From assembly GCF_905475345.1 (NCBI RefSeq), contig NC_066591.1:5532501-5596500 (forward strand): a stretch of 64,000 nt of DNA, in the 5' to 3' direction. The DNA comes from Vespula vulgaris. Taxonomy: Eukaryota > Arthropoda > Insecta > Hymenoptera > Vespidae. A program made the position numbers and the translations under genes. Positions 10,373 to 22,647 of the stretch are shown here, in pieces (the first letter of the stretch is position 1; each line of letters opens with the position of its first letter). Below the pieces are notes generated by a model. The model was not told where the DNA came from, ran no database searches, and was given only the letters and a program-made list of their open reading frames with translations.

Positions 10373-11334
10373 ACTTTTATCCCCTTTTCTTTTTTTTACG
10401 CGTCGCGTAAATTCAGTTGGAGCTTGGGTCGGATAAGTCGGTGACTTAAAACAGACAATTTAATTAAAGCATAAACTTTTATACCCTCATGATATCAAAA
10501 TAAACAGCATGTACGGATAATAAAGTCGACGAATGTAAATAGACTGAGAAACGACATAAATTCTTTTATACTCAAAAGGGTTAAGTATCAAGCTGGTAAA
10601 CCGAGTACACGCAAATGAATTAAGGGTACATTATCTCTCGTAATGAGATAGTCAGAGAGGCGTGTTGTAATCGTCATTTACAGCCCTAATGTGTCCAATG
10701 TCTCATAATGTGCATTCCATAATAGCTGGCGCTAGCCAGCAACGTCGTTAAATTTTGGAGATGGGACGCATTAGGCAAGCAAATTAATATGAAAGATTTC
10801 GTCCTGTCATCATTCTAGATACCCACGTGGATTTAAATTTATATACGTATCTATTTAACTATTATAGAAACGAAACTTCTTTCTTTCTCTCTCTGTCTCT
10901 CTCTCTTTCTCTCTCGTTTGTTATTCGATCGAAGCAAGAAAATTTAATGAAATTTCTATCATGGGTAAGCCGCGAATGCGTAAAACAGCTTTAATGAAAA
11001 TTGATAATCACGGCTTTACGTTAGCTGCATCCCACGGTATTCCACAGGTTTAATAGATCGCGTTGTAGCATGCAGTGATCATCAACCGACACGAACGAAC
11101 ACCAACGTCGTTGTCGGGTTCGGGTTGAACCATGCAGTACGTTGCTCGAAAGCTGTGCAATTTGATTGGATAGTGATTGAGCGTTCCGTCAACCGTGAAA
11201 ATACGGCCTTCCTGTACAACGCGATCGCGTTAATTGAAAGGATGATTAAATAAAAATGTTATGCATCGGTTTGTCGAATCGCCCGGTAATCCTTCACGGT
11301 ACATTTGCCAAAAGGATAAATTCCTTATTTCTAT

Positions 11335-11335
11335 T

Positions 11336-11360
<25 letters not shown>
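11335..11360. repeat. (TC)n microsatellite
   Basis: Pure TC tract. Confidence 0.9.
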
Positions 11361-11366
<6 letters not shown>

Positions 11367-12592
11367 TTCGCACGTGCATTTTTAGAAAAAATGACTTAAT
11401 ATCGTTCGTACGACGATCGATGACCGATGTGATGATAAAAATTGGTTCTCTTTTAAAGATACACTCCTATGTCTATAAAATAATAATCGTTCGCAGGTCG
11501 CGATCTATTCCTAGAAGGAAGATGTTGAGGATTCCTTTCGCGATCTCTTTCATCTGGAATTCTCCGTTATGATACGTGACGTTTATAGAAGTTTAGAAAG
11601 CAACCTGTTGCATGATTTGCAAAACAAACCTTATGCTAAGAACGCGAGCTTACGAATGAAGAATATTAACGCTTCGCTATAGTATATCACTTCTTAAGTA
11701 CTTAGAACAGATTTATACCTGGCAATTTACTTCGTCTTGAATGTCTTCATGAATAAAATACAACGTTCATACAAGTTCGTAAAAGCTCGTTACTCAAAAT
11801 GATATCGTAACTTTGATGACACTTTAATATAGATATCATACGTCGTGTAAATCGAAGCAAAAGCTATTTTCAAAATGGTCGAAGATAGCGATGACCATCA
11901 ATTCGTTTATACTTTTCATTCGTGACGTAATCTACGCTATCGTTGATTCTGTTATATCTATCTCTCTGCGGATTGATTGACGTGTGTAACAACGTACGAT
12001 GATATCGACGCGATGGAGATTCGTAAGCCGGATGCTTTTGATTGGCTCCTGATTGAGCACGGTGCACGATTCCTGAAATCGAACTAGTTTGCGTTTTGTC
12101 CTATGAATCGGTTCGTTGTAACGCTATACTCGTTCGATCGTACTCGTATAGGAATACACATAGAACATTATGGAAATTTTTGCACCGACTAGTCGCACGT
12201 TGCGTTTAATTCATAGTGGGTTTCACACGTACATTATTGTACGTACGTTGTCGCGGCTGTCGTTGACGTTCTATCAACATGTTGCGTTCGTCTCGGAGAT
12301 ATATCATCGCTCGATCGTGCCTCGACTAGTATTGTTTGTTCTTCCTATTACGTTTAAATATGTATATGTTCAAATATAGAAATGATCGATATCAATAATA
12401 ATAAATAGAATAAGAGAAACAGTAATTGCACCATACAATAATCATGCTCATTCTTTAATTCGCTTTAGTTCATTCTTCATTTTGTTTGAGATTTATGAAA
12501 TATAGAAGATACTTATTTCCGAAACTATGTACTAAAGACTTATAGAAATTAATATTTATTCATCGGAATCGCATAAATCAATTTATACTCAC

Positions 12593-12745
12593 CGGCACAA
12601 ACAGAAAGCTATTTCGATGGAGTGCTTGTGATTAGCCGTTTTATAGAAGTGTTGTAAAGCTGCCATACATTCGTTTCTCGCACAGCTCGTCAAACCACAG
12701 TAATTCAGGACCGGCTGTAATAATGCCTTGCACTCCGGGTCGTTC
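12593..12745 (-). CDS. Gfrl: Gfrl exon e: core of GFR domain 2
   Basis: 153 nt (1 + 50 codons + 2), acceptor TTTATTCAG at 12746-12747 and donor CG|GTGAGTAT at 12592. It reads NDPECKALLQPVLNYCGLTS, then CARNECMAALQHFYKTANHK, then HSIEIAFCLC. It aligns closely with GFRalpha1 D2 (CNRRKCHKALRQFFDKVPAKHSYGMLFCSC): the R/N-x-C-x-x-AL-x-x-F core, the KHS motif and the F-C-x-C ending are all visible. This is the most diagnostic exon of the locus. The split codon CG|A makes Arg, so the mature string is FCLCRKTDGR. Confidence 0.94.
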
Positions 12746-13012
12746 CTGAATAAACGATACTGTAGTTAACGCCTTTGAATGCAACTAAGCGCGATAAATC
12801 TCGTCTAGACTCATGATAAAATGATGATTCTATTCTACTACGCTACGTTGTTGCTTTTAGTCCCTGTTTCTTCAAGTCTCTCTCTGGCGTACATCAATGT
12901 ACAATATTATTAATAAGCTACGGCTTCAGTTTTGCTTTTAATAATGGACCATTCGAGATTTAACGCTTATCGTGTGATTACAGCGTAAGTGTGAAATGAG
13001 ATTAAAGCTTAC

Positions 13013-13115
13013 TTGCACGATGTGTATGCATGATGACATGTACTGGAAAGTATCAACTTAGGTGGTTGCTGAATCTTGTCAATTTCCGATTTGGCAGATG
13101 GCAGAGCTGCAGCTT
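13013..13115 (-). CDS. Gfrl: Gfrl exon d: start of GFR domain 2
   Basis: 103 nt (2 + 33 codons + 2), acceptor TTTATAG at 13116-13117 and donor AA|GTAAGCTT at 13012. The peptide is an Ala/Ser/Lys lead-in (AAALPSAKSEIDKIQQPP) followed by STCHHAYTSC; the last codon is split to give Lys. TCHHAYTSCK plus the next exon's NDPECKALLQ..NYC reproduces the D2 opening of GFRalpha1 (CLDAAKACNLDDICKKYRSAY..PC). This exon therefore marks the linker-to-D2 boundary. Confidence 0.9.
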
Positions 13116-14391
13116 CTATAAATAGAGATAAAATTTCATGATATTTTTTATTTCATTTCACTCGATCAATGACTCTACATAATACGATCATTAATTACGA
13201 AAAATCATTATTCATACATATAGATTTATTTAATCTGGGTAATGAATGATTTGATATTAATTAATTTGTTAGTTGGGAAAGGCGAATTAATCCGTCACGA
13301 AGATCTTAACTTCTTTCATGATTAAAGAATGAATAAATCATTTAGTTTTTACTCCCCCTGGAAAAGCATTATACCTTTCGATCCTTTTTCTTACGATTCA
13401 TTAATTTACCGGAGATCTCTGTCTTCATCCTTAAAATCTTATTTCTAATCAAAATAGAGTTCACAAAATTACCATGCATCGATTGAAAATCTTTTTAGGT
13501 ATAATTAATTTCGAAATTTGAAACAAAGTCTTAATATGATGTCAGGTAGTTTGCAACGTCTTTGTGCTCTCAAGAGGAAAAAAAATTAGTTGAATGATGT
13601 CTCTTGTACGGAACATAATTCCATAAGACAGAAAGCTCTATCGTGCTCGGGCTGTTTTATCCTGTCACTCCCCGTTTCATTCTAGCCACCCACAAGTTTT
13701 TCTCTATATTCATCTGTTACTACATTTTTTCTCGCTCACTATCCCCAACGAAGATTGCTATCGGCTAAGTTAAACATTCCAGGATGAACTATACCCGTAC
13801 GTGCGCTCTTACCGTTTACATAAGCGAGGCGAGAGACCTAGTTTCCCAACTCGCGTATACAAATAAATGATAAATCGTCAACGAGCACCGGCGTGACGTG
13901 GTGACCTCGCTTGTTGCCTAAGTAGCGAGCCATAAGCAAGTCCAGAGAAAAATGGTTTAACCCGAAGCCTTCTTGGGCTTCGAGCAATATCGTACGATTT
14001 TTATCCTTTCGATCGATCTCTCTCTTTCTTGTTTCAGAACTATTCGATTCTATTTCAAATTTTACAAATATATCTGTATTTTCTTTTCTTTTTTTTTTAA
14101 TTACAAGATAACATTAATACAATCTTAATATTTACATATGAAGGGTAACGAAATTTTGGAAAAAAGATTGATATGCTTGTTAAAAGATACATTGTTTGTT
14201 AAATATTCGATGATAAAGGTCAAACTCAATAAAAGATCATCGTAAGAGCTCTTGGCTTGTCACAATGACAAATGCTATATATCATTAACGAAGAACCTTT
14301 TCGTTCGATCGATGAATCGAAGAGGGGTTAATGACTAGTCGAACCTTTCTGAATATTCCAAGGACTAACGATGCTAAGAAAGAGAGATAGA

Positions 14392-14392
<1 letters not shown>

Positions 14393-14446
<54 letters not shown>
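14393..14446. repeat. (GA)n microsatellite
   Basis: About 54 bp of pure AG dinucleotides. Confidence 0.95.
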
Positions 14447-14451
<5 letters not shown>

Positions 14452-15569
14452 AAAGATTTCTCATGAGTAGAGCCGCCCTACCAGATGACTGGCCATAAGT
14501 CAAGCACCATGGCGAGCGTGGATTCGACGCAGTTTATTAAGACAAACGAGCAGCCATCATCCTTCCGGGCCTCTCGCACTCTTTCAACCGCCTTAATCGT
14601 CGAGAGAGCTAACGTTCGCTAGCTCCAAGCTGCCTGTGTCTGCCCATTCATTCGTCTTCCCTTAAACGCCTACAAAAATGTAATCCTCTTCCCATTCCCA
14701 AAAACGAATCAAAGAGGGTCGTAACGATGATCGCAGGCTGATTCATCTCGGAATAAGCTCAATATTTTATATTCGACTTTTATGAGACCGAGTATTGTCT
14801 TTCGCAATAGAAAAAGAAGAAGAAAACATAAAAGTAAAAGAAAAAGAAACAGAAGTTTACTTACTAACGTCTAGAAATAAAGTTAGGTGAGAGTAGAGTA
14901 GAGATTTATTTTTCCCTTCGTGTCATCCTGCATTTCGAGAGGCACTCAACGATGAAATTCAAAGTAGAATCGTCAAAAGGGCATTCCTAGAAGCTGCTAC
15001 CGCGGTAAAATTAATCGTCGAGGGATGGTAGACTTTAAGGACTAAGGAGAAGGTGGATCGAGATTCTTCGTAGGATCGAGATCTCATTCTGTCTCTTTCT
15101 TTCTCTTGTCTATTCTGTCTCTTCTAGAAGTGATTTGAGAAGGGATTCGTTTTATGTTGGCTGAGGAAGAGAAGCTCTTCGACCCTTCTCCTCTGACGAC
15201 GAGAAGACGATGGTCCTCTGTGGAAGAACCATAAGTTTCTCGATCCGAGTCAGGACGAGTCTATTTAGAGGGGATGATCGGAAGCATCCATTGGCTACAT
15301 TGGTTTGGGTACGACCCTTTAAACGACTGTACTACTTTTGGCCGATCCCTCGTAGTAGTAACGGAAAGAGTAATAGAGAGGAGTAGAATGAGAGAAAGAT
15401 AAAGAGAGAGACAGAAAGGGAGAAAGGGTGGGAGAGTGGGAAGGACTAACCACTTGGTAGAAAACTACAGGAATATCAATGGAGCAAAGTTAGTTTGGAG
15501 AAGAGAGAAAGGTTTCGACAAGGAGGGATTGAGTCAATGAATTGATACGACTATCGATTCTGTTGTTTC

Positions 15570-15573
15570 TCTT

Positions 15574-15606
<33 letters not shown>
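15570..15606. repeat. (TC)n microsatellite
   Basis: TC tract with CTTT at both edges. Confidence 0.9.
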
Positions 15607-15612
<6 letters not shown>

Positions 15613-16020
15613 TTCTTATTTCAATTTAGAATTTAAAGTTCTTACAATCGTGTTCTTTTGTACGTATCTTGTGATAATGTTAAACTTACAAGAAAAAATG
15701 TCGATGAGAAAATGATGAAAAGAATGGAACGTAGACTGATCGTTAGGTGCATCGTCGAACACGATAACTGTAGGTGAATCGATAGAGGAAAGGCAATTCT
15801 CTAACGAACTATATCGTCTTGAATCCCGAAGGACGTGCCGTAGATCAGGACTATCTCGACCAGGTAACCAAGGAATATCAATCCTGTAAGTTCGCTTTCA
15901 GACGTGCTACGTAAGATTCTTCGTGTTGCGCGGTAGAAACAGAGGCAATTCCGATTGGCGGTAATTGGAACTCGTGTCCGAGGGACTTCGGGAAAGAGAG
16001 AAGGAAGTAGAAAGGGCAAA

Positions 16021-16062
16021 CGAGAGGGAGAGAGGGAAAGAGAGAGAGAGAAAAGAGAGAGA
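16021..16062. repeat. GA-rich microsatellite
   Basis: Interrupted GA tract. Confidence 0.85.
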
Positions 16063-16589
16063 TCGATTTTACTGTCCGAAATATACGTCGAACTCCTATA
16101 CGAAGTGAGCCAGCTATCTGTTATAGCCAAATAAAATAGGTGTTTTTTTTTTTATATAAAAAGAAACAGAAAAGATAAAAGAAGAAAGATGGATCTAAGT
16201 AATTAGGAAAGGATTAAATACATAAAACAGATTAACACGTATATCGGTATATAGCAGTAAAAATATTATAATTTTTTTTTCATATATAATTTCAATTAAT
16301 TTTTTTTTAAATAATAAATTTAAGTAAATGAATTTCGTTAATAACGGACGTTAAATTTGTTCATAGAATTTCTTATGAAATTGAATTAATTTTTTTTGGT
16401 ATTAAAACGTATGATTCGTCCTATATAATAACAGCTATCAAACGGAAGCTTTTCGTGTGACGCAGGTGTACGATAGGAGCAGAAGCTATTATACGTCAAA
16501 ATTCATAGGAATTTTCGAACGAAATCATCATTTTGAGTAGTCGCATACGCATAGTTTTCCGAATGCTCGCGTGCACATTCATGTGAAAG

Positions 16590-16634
16590 CGCCCATATAT
16601 ATATACATACACACACACATATATATATATGGGC
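16590..16634. repeat. AT/CA palindromic microsatellite
   Basis: GCCCATATATATATA at the left is mirrored by TATATATATATGGGC at the right around a CA core, so the tract can fold into a hairpin. Confidence 0.75.
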
Positions 16635-17143
16635 TTACGAAAATAATTTGAATGGTGGAAAAGCGTCGATAAATGGACGGGTAACTTTCTAAAGCGTCAG
16701 GAAATGCGTACGAATAGGAGATCAAAAATAGTTCAAGTCGATATTCCCAACTGGAGTTTTGAATAGAAAAGTAAAATTAATTCGAATAGTTTGAATGAGA
16801 GCAATTAATTACTGTTAGCATTAAAAGGAAATAAAGCTTTCGGTTTAAATTAAACGACGCAGGATACCGTCTATCTCCATTTTTCGTTTCGTTTCTTTAT
16901 TTCTACGTTTCTATATATGTCTCTAAGTAAAAATCCAGAAACTTTTATTATTTCATTGTACTGTAGATTCTTTTCTTTCGTTTCGATTAATATTACGATA
17001 AAACAGAATATAATGCAATATTAAAATTATCTCAGATACTAAATTAAATTGTGAAATGAGAAGTGTCTTTTCTTTCTTACCAAAATATTCGCCTTTAAAT
17101 GTCCTCCTGAATTCCGTCTTTCGTCTTCGATCGTCCGTTCTAA

Positions 17144-17690
17144 ACTGACTCATCCTGGATCTGTTTCTACTTGTACGCATATACAAAACTTTTTCTATTA
17201 TTCCTTAGATACCCTTCAATGACAATAGAACACTCGTTTGTTTTGTTTTTGTTAGGTCTAAGAGTAATACAAAACTATACATCCCTCTATCTCTCTGCCT
17301 CTCTCTGTTTTCTCTCTCTCTCGCTTTCTTCTGTTTTCTTAACATTGAATGTAGTTTTTATTTCCTAGAATAAGATGACGAAAGATATGTAAATAAATAT
17401 TGAGTCATACATCAAATGTTAATGTACACTGACTCATCCTCGATCTCCTTCAACATGTATGTATATACAGGATTTTTTTTGTTATTCTTTAGATATTCTT
17501 TAATGACAATAGAACATTCGTTTGTTTTGTTTCTTCTTGGACTAAGGGTAATATAAAATTACACATCCCTCTCTCTCTCTCTCTTCCTCTCTATTGTTTT
17601 CTTCTCTTTTCTTAACATCGAAATTAATTTCTATTTCCTCGAATAAGATAATCAAAGATATGGAAATAAATATTGTATGATACACCGAAT
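17144..17690. repeat. diverged tandem duplication, two copies
   Basis: Copy 1 (17144-17420) and copy 2 (17428-17690) are offset by 284 bp. Both begin ACTGACTCATCCT and share AATGACAATAGAACA, TCGTTTGTTTTGTTT, a TC tract, and GAATAAGAT..AAAGATATG.AAATAAATATTG in the same order. Differences throughout show it is not recent. Confidence 0.85.
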
Positions 17691-17937
17691 ATTTCTATGA
17701 TTTGCGATCAATAAATTCCAGAAATTACAAAAAAATCGACCGATCTCCGTCTGTTTTCTCTCTTTAAAAAAAAAAAATATAAACTCTCAAGGACGGTACA
17801 TACATGATGAACAAAAAAGGTCGGTATTTGTGGTTACTCTTAACTTACTAATATACTCGAAACCGACCTCGTGGTCGATCGATCGGTCTGCTAAACTAAT
17901 TGAGAAAAAAGTAAACAACATATGAAGCGTATGTATA

Positions 17938-18060
<123 letters not shown>

Positions 18061-18284
18061 ATGCGTTGGAACCGCTGCTGTTCGAGTTTGCGGTTAGGTT
18101 TTACTTTACATATGTAGATAAATGTATATACATATATGTATGTATGTATATATACAAACGTATCTATATATATAAGTTTACGTTTCTATGCGTATGTATT
18201 TGAAATCGATAGGACACCGTACTTTTGATGTGGTGCGAATCTAAAGTACATTGCTAGGAATGAATGCACGAAATGTGTGATATA

Positions 18285-18288
<4 letters not shown>

Positions 18289-18334
<46 letters not shown>
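18289..18334. repeat. (AT)n microsatellite
   Basis: About 46 bp of pure AT. Confidence 0.95.
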
Positions 18335-18337
<3 letters not shown>

Positions 18338-19554
18338 TATAAGTGACGCGTGCATACGTATGATTTTCGAATATCGCGAGTTAGGCACGTGTGCTTGAAT
18401 TATAATTACGGTGACCCGTTTGTTTAGTTTCCTCGATAGTAGCAACGATTTTATGCCGTGCTCGTTCTCGTGAGAACGTTATGAATAAAAAATAAAAAGG
18501 GTTGATACAAAAGAGAGAAAAAGAATGAGAGAGAGAGGGAGAGAGAGAGAGAAGAATTCAACGGAGCCACAGTTTTATTCTCACGCGTCAATTTATTCAG
18601 CAAAAGTATAGCAACGACACGTGTGTTTCACGGTTCGTTGCTTACGAAAAACTTGATGTTATAAAAATGTGAGAGAATAGTATTCCAAAATGAATATGTT
18701 GGAATTATTGGTACGTTTTTTTTTTTGATATTTATACATTATCGAAAATTATCAAGCGACAGTAAAAGAATTCTTCGAATTAACATAAAATTTAACCCCT
18801 TATTTCTTGACATTTTCCTTGATCAATAAAATAGAGTAGTTTAGATCAGAATTTGTTCTTTATGGTATTATATAAGAAATTGTAGAATTATGTTAAAGAA
18901 ATAAAGAAGACTTTTTTCTTTCCACAAATTTTAGAAACGCGTGAATGAGTTCAACTTTAAGTGGAATTAAAAATATTTTTTGGTTGATAAGACTATGTAT
19001 TATTTTCCAAGAAAATATTTTTCGTTTCGCACGTAAAACAGGAACGCGTATCGAAGTAACGATTTAGATTCATCGTTCTATGAAACGACCTTGGAACTTC
19101 AGCCGGCTGTTTCTCTCGAAATTGGATATATGAATGCGGAATTCGTGTGTGCCGGGAATTTCGCTCTTTCGCATTCGAATATATTCCATATGCGTGCTTA
19201 TGTTCTGATTGTATGTGTGTGACTCGTTTGTAGATATATAAATTATATACAAGAAAAAAGGAGGGAGCGAAAGTAGAGCGAATATTTTTATTTACCTTTA
19301 GAGATTAAAATTATTTTAGTTTATTATATCGCAAAGTAAGAGATAAATGATATAGACGTATTAGCAAAGGTTTTTGCTAAAAATGAATATATCTTTACTT
19401 ATATACCTAGCCATTTATCTAGATACATACACCTATCTATCTCGGATGAAAAATTAATTATAACGGTGAAGCGAACGAGGAGAATAAAGAATTTAGTCTA
19501 TGCGGAGGACAGTATTTGGTAAAGAAAGGAAAGGAAAAGAATGAAAGAGAGCGG

Positions 19555-19575
19555 GAGAGAGAGAGAGAGAGAGAG
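19555..19575. repeat. (GA)n microsatellite
   Basis: Short GA tract in a purine-rich region. Confidence 0.85.
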
Positions 19576-20504
19576 GAAAGAGATAGATAAAGAATATAGG
19601 GAGAAAGAGAAGAGGAAAGCAGAGTAGGTTGGCGAGCAAGGATGCAAACTATAACGCATCAAAAATTGATTGCATCCGGATCGAGCCCGAAGTAATTATC
19701 CCTGGTTATCCTTTAATCCAGTGATTTACTCTCTCCTATCTCTTGTTTCACCTGGTAATAGATTCCGAAGTTAAAAAACGTGAGCAGACCACTTTAAACT
19801 CTCGTTCTTAAAGTAAATGTCACGGACGAGAACGCTTTCTCAAGCGGAAAGTTTTGAGTTTAAGAGCACCATTATAGTTGAGAAAGGAAGTATCTGCCCG
19901 CGAGACGATCGTCACCGTCAAAAACTGACGGTACTTTAAGCAAATTAGTTTCTGTAAAGTCTAAAAACTACAACAGCCGGATGTATGTAGATATCTATAC
20001 CCATATATATGTATAGCTATTCCACAGCGTATCTCTTTGATAACGACTTTCGCATAGATTCGCACTGTCTCGATCCAAGCGCCTATCGAAATCTTAGACG
20101 AAAACTTGGCCGGCTCTCGTTGCGATGGCGGATTAAAGTTCGAAATCCGGCAACTCGAGAAATAATATGCGGACCTGCAGAGATATACCTTGGTGCGTGG
20201 GGGCTGGAAGCGAAGGCCCAGGAAATGAGATGGCTCACGGACTCTAAATTAAATTAAACTTTTACTACGATAAATCTTACTCGGCACGACTAGATAGTAT
20301 CGTACGATATTATATAATAGGTATTATCGATTCTTTTTTCGAGGATTACCGAGTAAAAACATAATCGATATATTTATTAGAAAGTTCTCGATAATATCGT
20401 CGACAATAAGTCTTAATTGAATTGAAACATTAAGTCAATTAAAAAAAAACAGATCTAATACATTCTTTAATCGATTTAACAAAGAGAAACAAAAAAGTAC
20501 TTAC

Positions 20505-20684
20505 GATCGAACTCTTCCACAGTCTGATTCTTCTTCCGATGAGATCGTCGGTGATGATCGCCAGGCACAGGTATCTGCTTCATCGCTAGAAGATCTTGAT
20601 GATCGGCATCAATCAATGGATTCTCCACTTGAGATTCGATTACCTCGAAGCTCGTCGAGTTGTCCGGATGGGAGATGACCTTCA
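20505..20684 (-). CDS. Gfrl: Gfrl exon c: linker
   Basis: 180 nt (2 + 59 codons + 1). The acceptor is ATTTACAG at 20685-20686 and the donor C|GTAAGTACTT at 20504 is strong. The peptide runs VKVISHPDNSTSFEVIES, then a segment with NPLIDADHQDLLAMKQ, a His/Arg/Lys-rich stretch (HHRRSHRKKNQT) and EEFD. It has no cysteines, one clear N-glycosylation sequon (NST) and a second (NQT), and continues the linker towards D2. Phases match on both sides: G|TG gives Val upstream and C|AA gives Gln downstream. The function of this segment is unknown; the basic cluster could be a proteolytic or heparan-sulphate-binding site, which is inference. Confidence 0.88.
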
Positions 20685-20794
20685 CTGTAAATGAACAAGT
20701 GTATCGGAGCACGGTGGATCGTCTTGTTCGTTTCACCGCGAAATCTCGGAACATTTTATTCTTTGGATGAAAAAAAAAATATTATCCCTTCTTG

Positions 20795-20796
<2 letters not shown>

Positions 20797-20830
<34 letters not shown>
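20797..20830. repeat. (TC)n microsatellite
   Basis: Pure TC tract. Confidence 0.95.
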
Positions 20831-20833
<3 letters not shown>

Positions 20834-21420
20834 GGTTTCGCTTAATCAAAAGGGAATTTTTCTCCCTTCGTAGCGATCGTATCGCGATGAATTATTCAAG
20901 ATTCATATAATAATATGTGCACGTCCTCGCTTATCGGTCGATTGAATAAAATTATCCTGTCTGAAATAAAGTTGGATAGATATACAAAAAATAAAAAGGG
21001 AAGCTCAAGTACAATAACGTAAGCATGTAACGGAAGATAATCGTCCTTTCCGTACTTTTTCGTTCTTTTAACTTGACTACTAAAGCACGATTAAACTTTA
21101 CTTTCGTCCGAATGTCTCACGCGTGCCATATATAAATTCCGAGTTGGCCGTGCACCAATAACATAAATTCGTGCCGCGAATAGTCGAAGTGCCAGGAGAG
21201 GCGGGCCGTTCTTCTTTCGGCCGTGGTATCACCGTTGAATTCAACCGCGGATGAAATTTCACCTAGAGAACGTAAATAACGTCATTTAAAATGATCTTTA
21301 CTCGACGTCTCTACGATCAACTCGTTTTTCTTTTTCGTTAAAGATCGAATACAGCAAGTGGCGACTCCGACGAAGAAGAAGAGAAAGTAAAAAAAGGAAA
21401 TGTGAAATAAATATTGAATA

Positions 21421-21457
21421 AGAAGTAGTAGTAGTAGTAGTAGTAGTAGAAGAAGAA

Positions 21458-21489
<32 letters not shown>

Positions 21490-21497
21490 AGAAGAGA
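21421..21497. repeat. (AGT)n(GAA)n trinucleotide repeat
   Basis: About eight AGT units followed by GAA units, intronic, 83 bp from the exon b donor. Confidence 0.9.
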
Positions 21498-21579
21498 GGG
21501 CGATGATCCCTCGATGTTGCAGCAGCAAAACAGAGATCGTCAGCGATCTCTCTGTCGCGTGTGATGGGCGTGTACGAAC

Positions 21580-22647
21580 CTTGATCGACGAAGCCTTCGA
21601 AAGCCTCGCGCAGATCGAAGAGCCGATCGACTGGCAGAGCGCCGATCCTGAACTCGATGTCATCGAGGTCGTCGTCGACGCGATCGAAGATCGCCCGATG
21701 CTCGTAGGTTGGCCTCGGTGCGAATTTCTTTGGTGGCGCGACTTGCGGGGTCTCGATTCGTTTAGTTTCGTCGACGGTAGGCGTCGGTCGCGGTGGTTGC
21801 GCGTTCGACGACGACAACGATGACGAGGACGAGGATGCTGACGAAGACGACGATGACGACGAGGAAGACGAAGACGACGAAGAAGACGACGGGGACGGTG
21901 CAGGTGCAGGGTGATGGTGGTAGTAGTGGTGCTGGTTGTGGTTGTGGTGGTGCTGTTGGTGCTGGTGATGATGGTGATGGTGCAGGTGCGCGTCATGCTC
22001 GCTTTGGTGGGGGTGCCTTGGCTGCAGGTGCACTGTGTTGGAGGCACGATCATGCTTGGAAAACGCGTCAGAAGAAGAAGAAGAAGAAGAAGAAGAAGAA
22101 GAAGAAGAAGACGAAGATGAAGAAGAAGAAGAAGAAGAAGAGGAAGAGGAGGAAGAAGGGTAAGAAGAATAGGAATGGACGTCGGATGAAGAGGAGCCAT
22201 CGAAATCTTGAAAGATCCTATCCCCCCGGGCACCCTCCTGCCTCTGGTTGCCGAACCTCGAACCTGGAAGGTGGAACCGACCAGCCGAGTGTTCGTCGTC
22301 GGTCACGACGAAACGATCCTCGTTGTGAGGATCAGCCTTGTTTAAATCGTTTTTCTGTGGATCGTTCGCGTCGACGACGAACACACTTGGCTTGGCTGGC
22401 TTTTCCGGTGCCTCCTGATGGCGACCGGGCTGATGACGATGGCCGTGCTGACGGCGATGTCCCTGTTCCTGGTCTGGTATTTCGTAGTCGTGGTACGAGG
22501 TGCGCGCGGTCCCGGGGAACAGAAAATAGGGATACATACTGGTCGGCGGTAACCAGATCTCCTGGTAGCTCTCCTGCTGCGGGTCGAATGGATAGAGGGC
22601 CGAGTCCGTACCCGATAGGTCTACCGAGGCGGAGGAGGGCAGATACT
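21580..22647 (-). CDS. Gfrl: Gfrl exon b: giant Ser/His-rich linker between D1 and D2
   Basis: 1068 nt (2 + 355 codons + 1), with acceptor TGTTACAG at 22648-22649 and donor CAAG|GTTCGT at 21579. Its G joins TG of the next exon to make Val. No GFR cysteines are present. In order, the peptide has an acidic/aromatic N-terminal part (EYLPSSASVDLSG, a YPFDP motif, WLPPTSMYPYF), a Gln/His/Arg stretch, an acidic segment, and about 29 serines in a row (22070-22156). A His-rich tract follows, then a second long Ser tract and a conserved-looking tail (PTYEHRAIFDRVDDDLDD, RIGALPVDRLFDLREAF). It is probably an extracellular disordered spacer. The Ser runs are encoded by an AGA/AAG trinucleotide repeat, so length may vary between individuals. 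The frame is fixed by both neighbouring exons. Confidence 0.85.
22070..22156. repeat. coding (AGA)n trinucleotide repeat, polyserine
   Basis: 29 triplets that all read as Ser codons (mostly TCT) on the minus strand of exon b, with TCG, TCA and TCC variants that show some age. Confidence 0.93.

Larger units (their letters stand above)
8529..12592 (-). other. Gfrl intron e-f
   Basis: 4064-nt intron with several GA/TC tracts. A more balanced-composition stretch at 10560-10800 contains the near-palindrome GCTGGCGCTAGCCAGC and homeodomain-like ATTA sites; it could be regulatory, which is inference. No exon seen. Confidence 0.7.
20685..21579 (-). other. Gfrl intron b-c
   Basis: 895-nt intron with a TC tract (20797-20830) and a trinucleotide tract (21421-21497). 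The frame of exon b stays open into this intron (FFFF/YYYY runs) only because of the trinucleotide repeat. Confidence 0.8.

Noticed and set aside
20101..20150. tRNA-like GTTCGAAATCC with GCCGG/CCGGC arms
   Set aside because: Only about 44 nt between arms and no A box or cloverleaf.
21298..22233. 311-codon minus-strand ORF in a second frame of the same region
   Set aside because: Leu/Thr/Arg low-complexity reading of the Ser/His repeats; it does not connect in frame with exons a or c.
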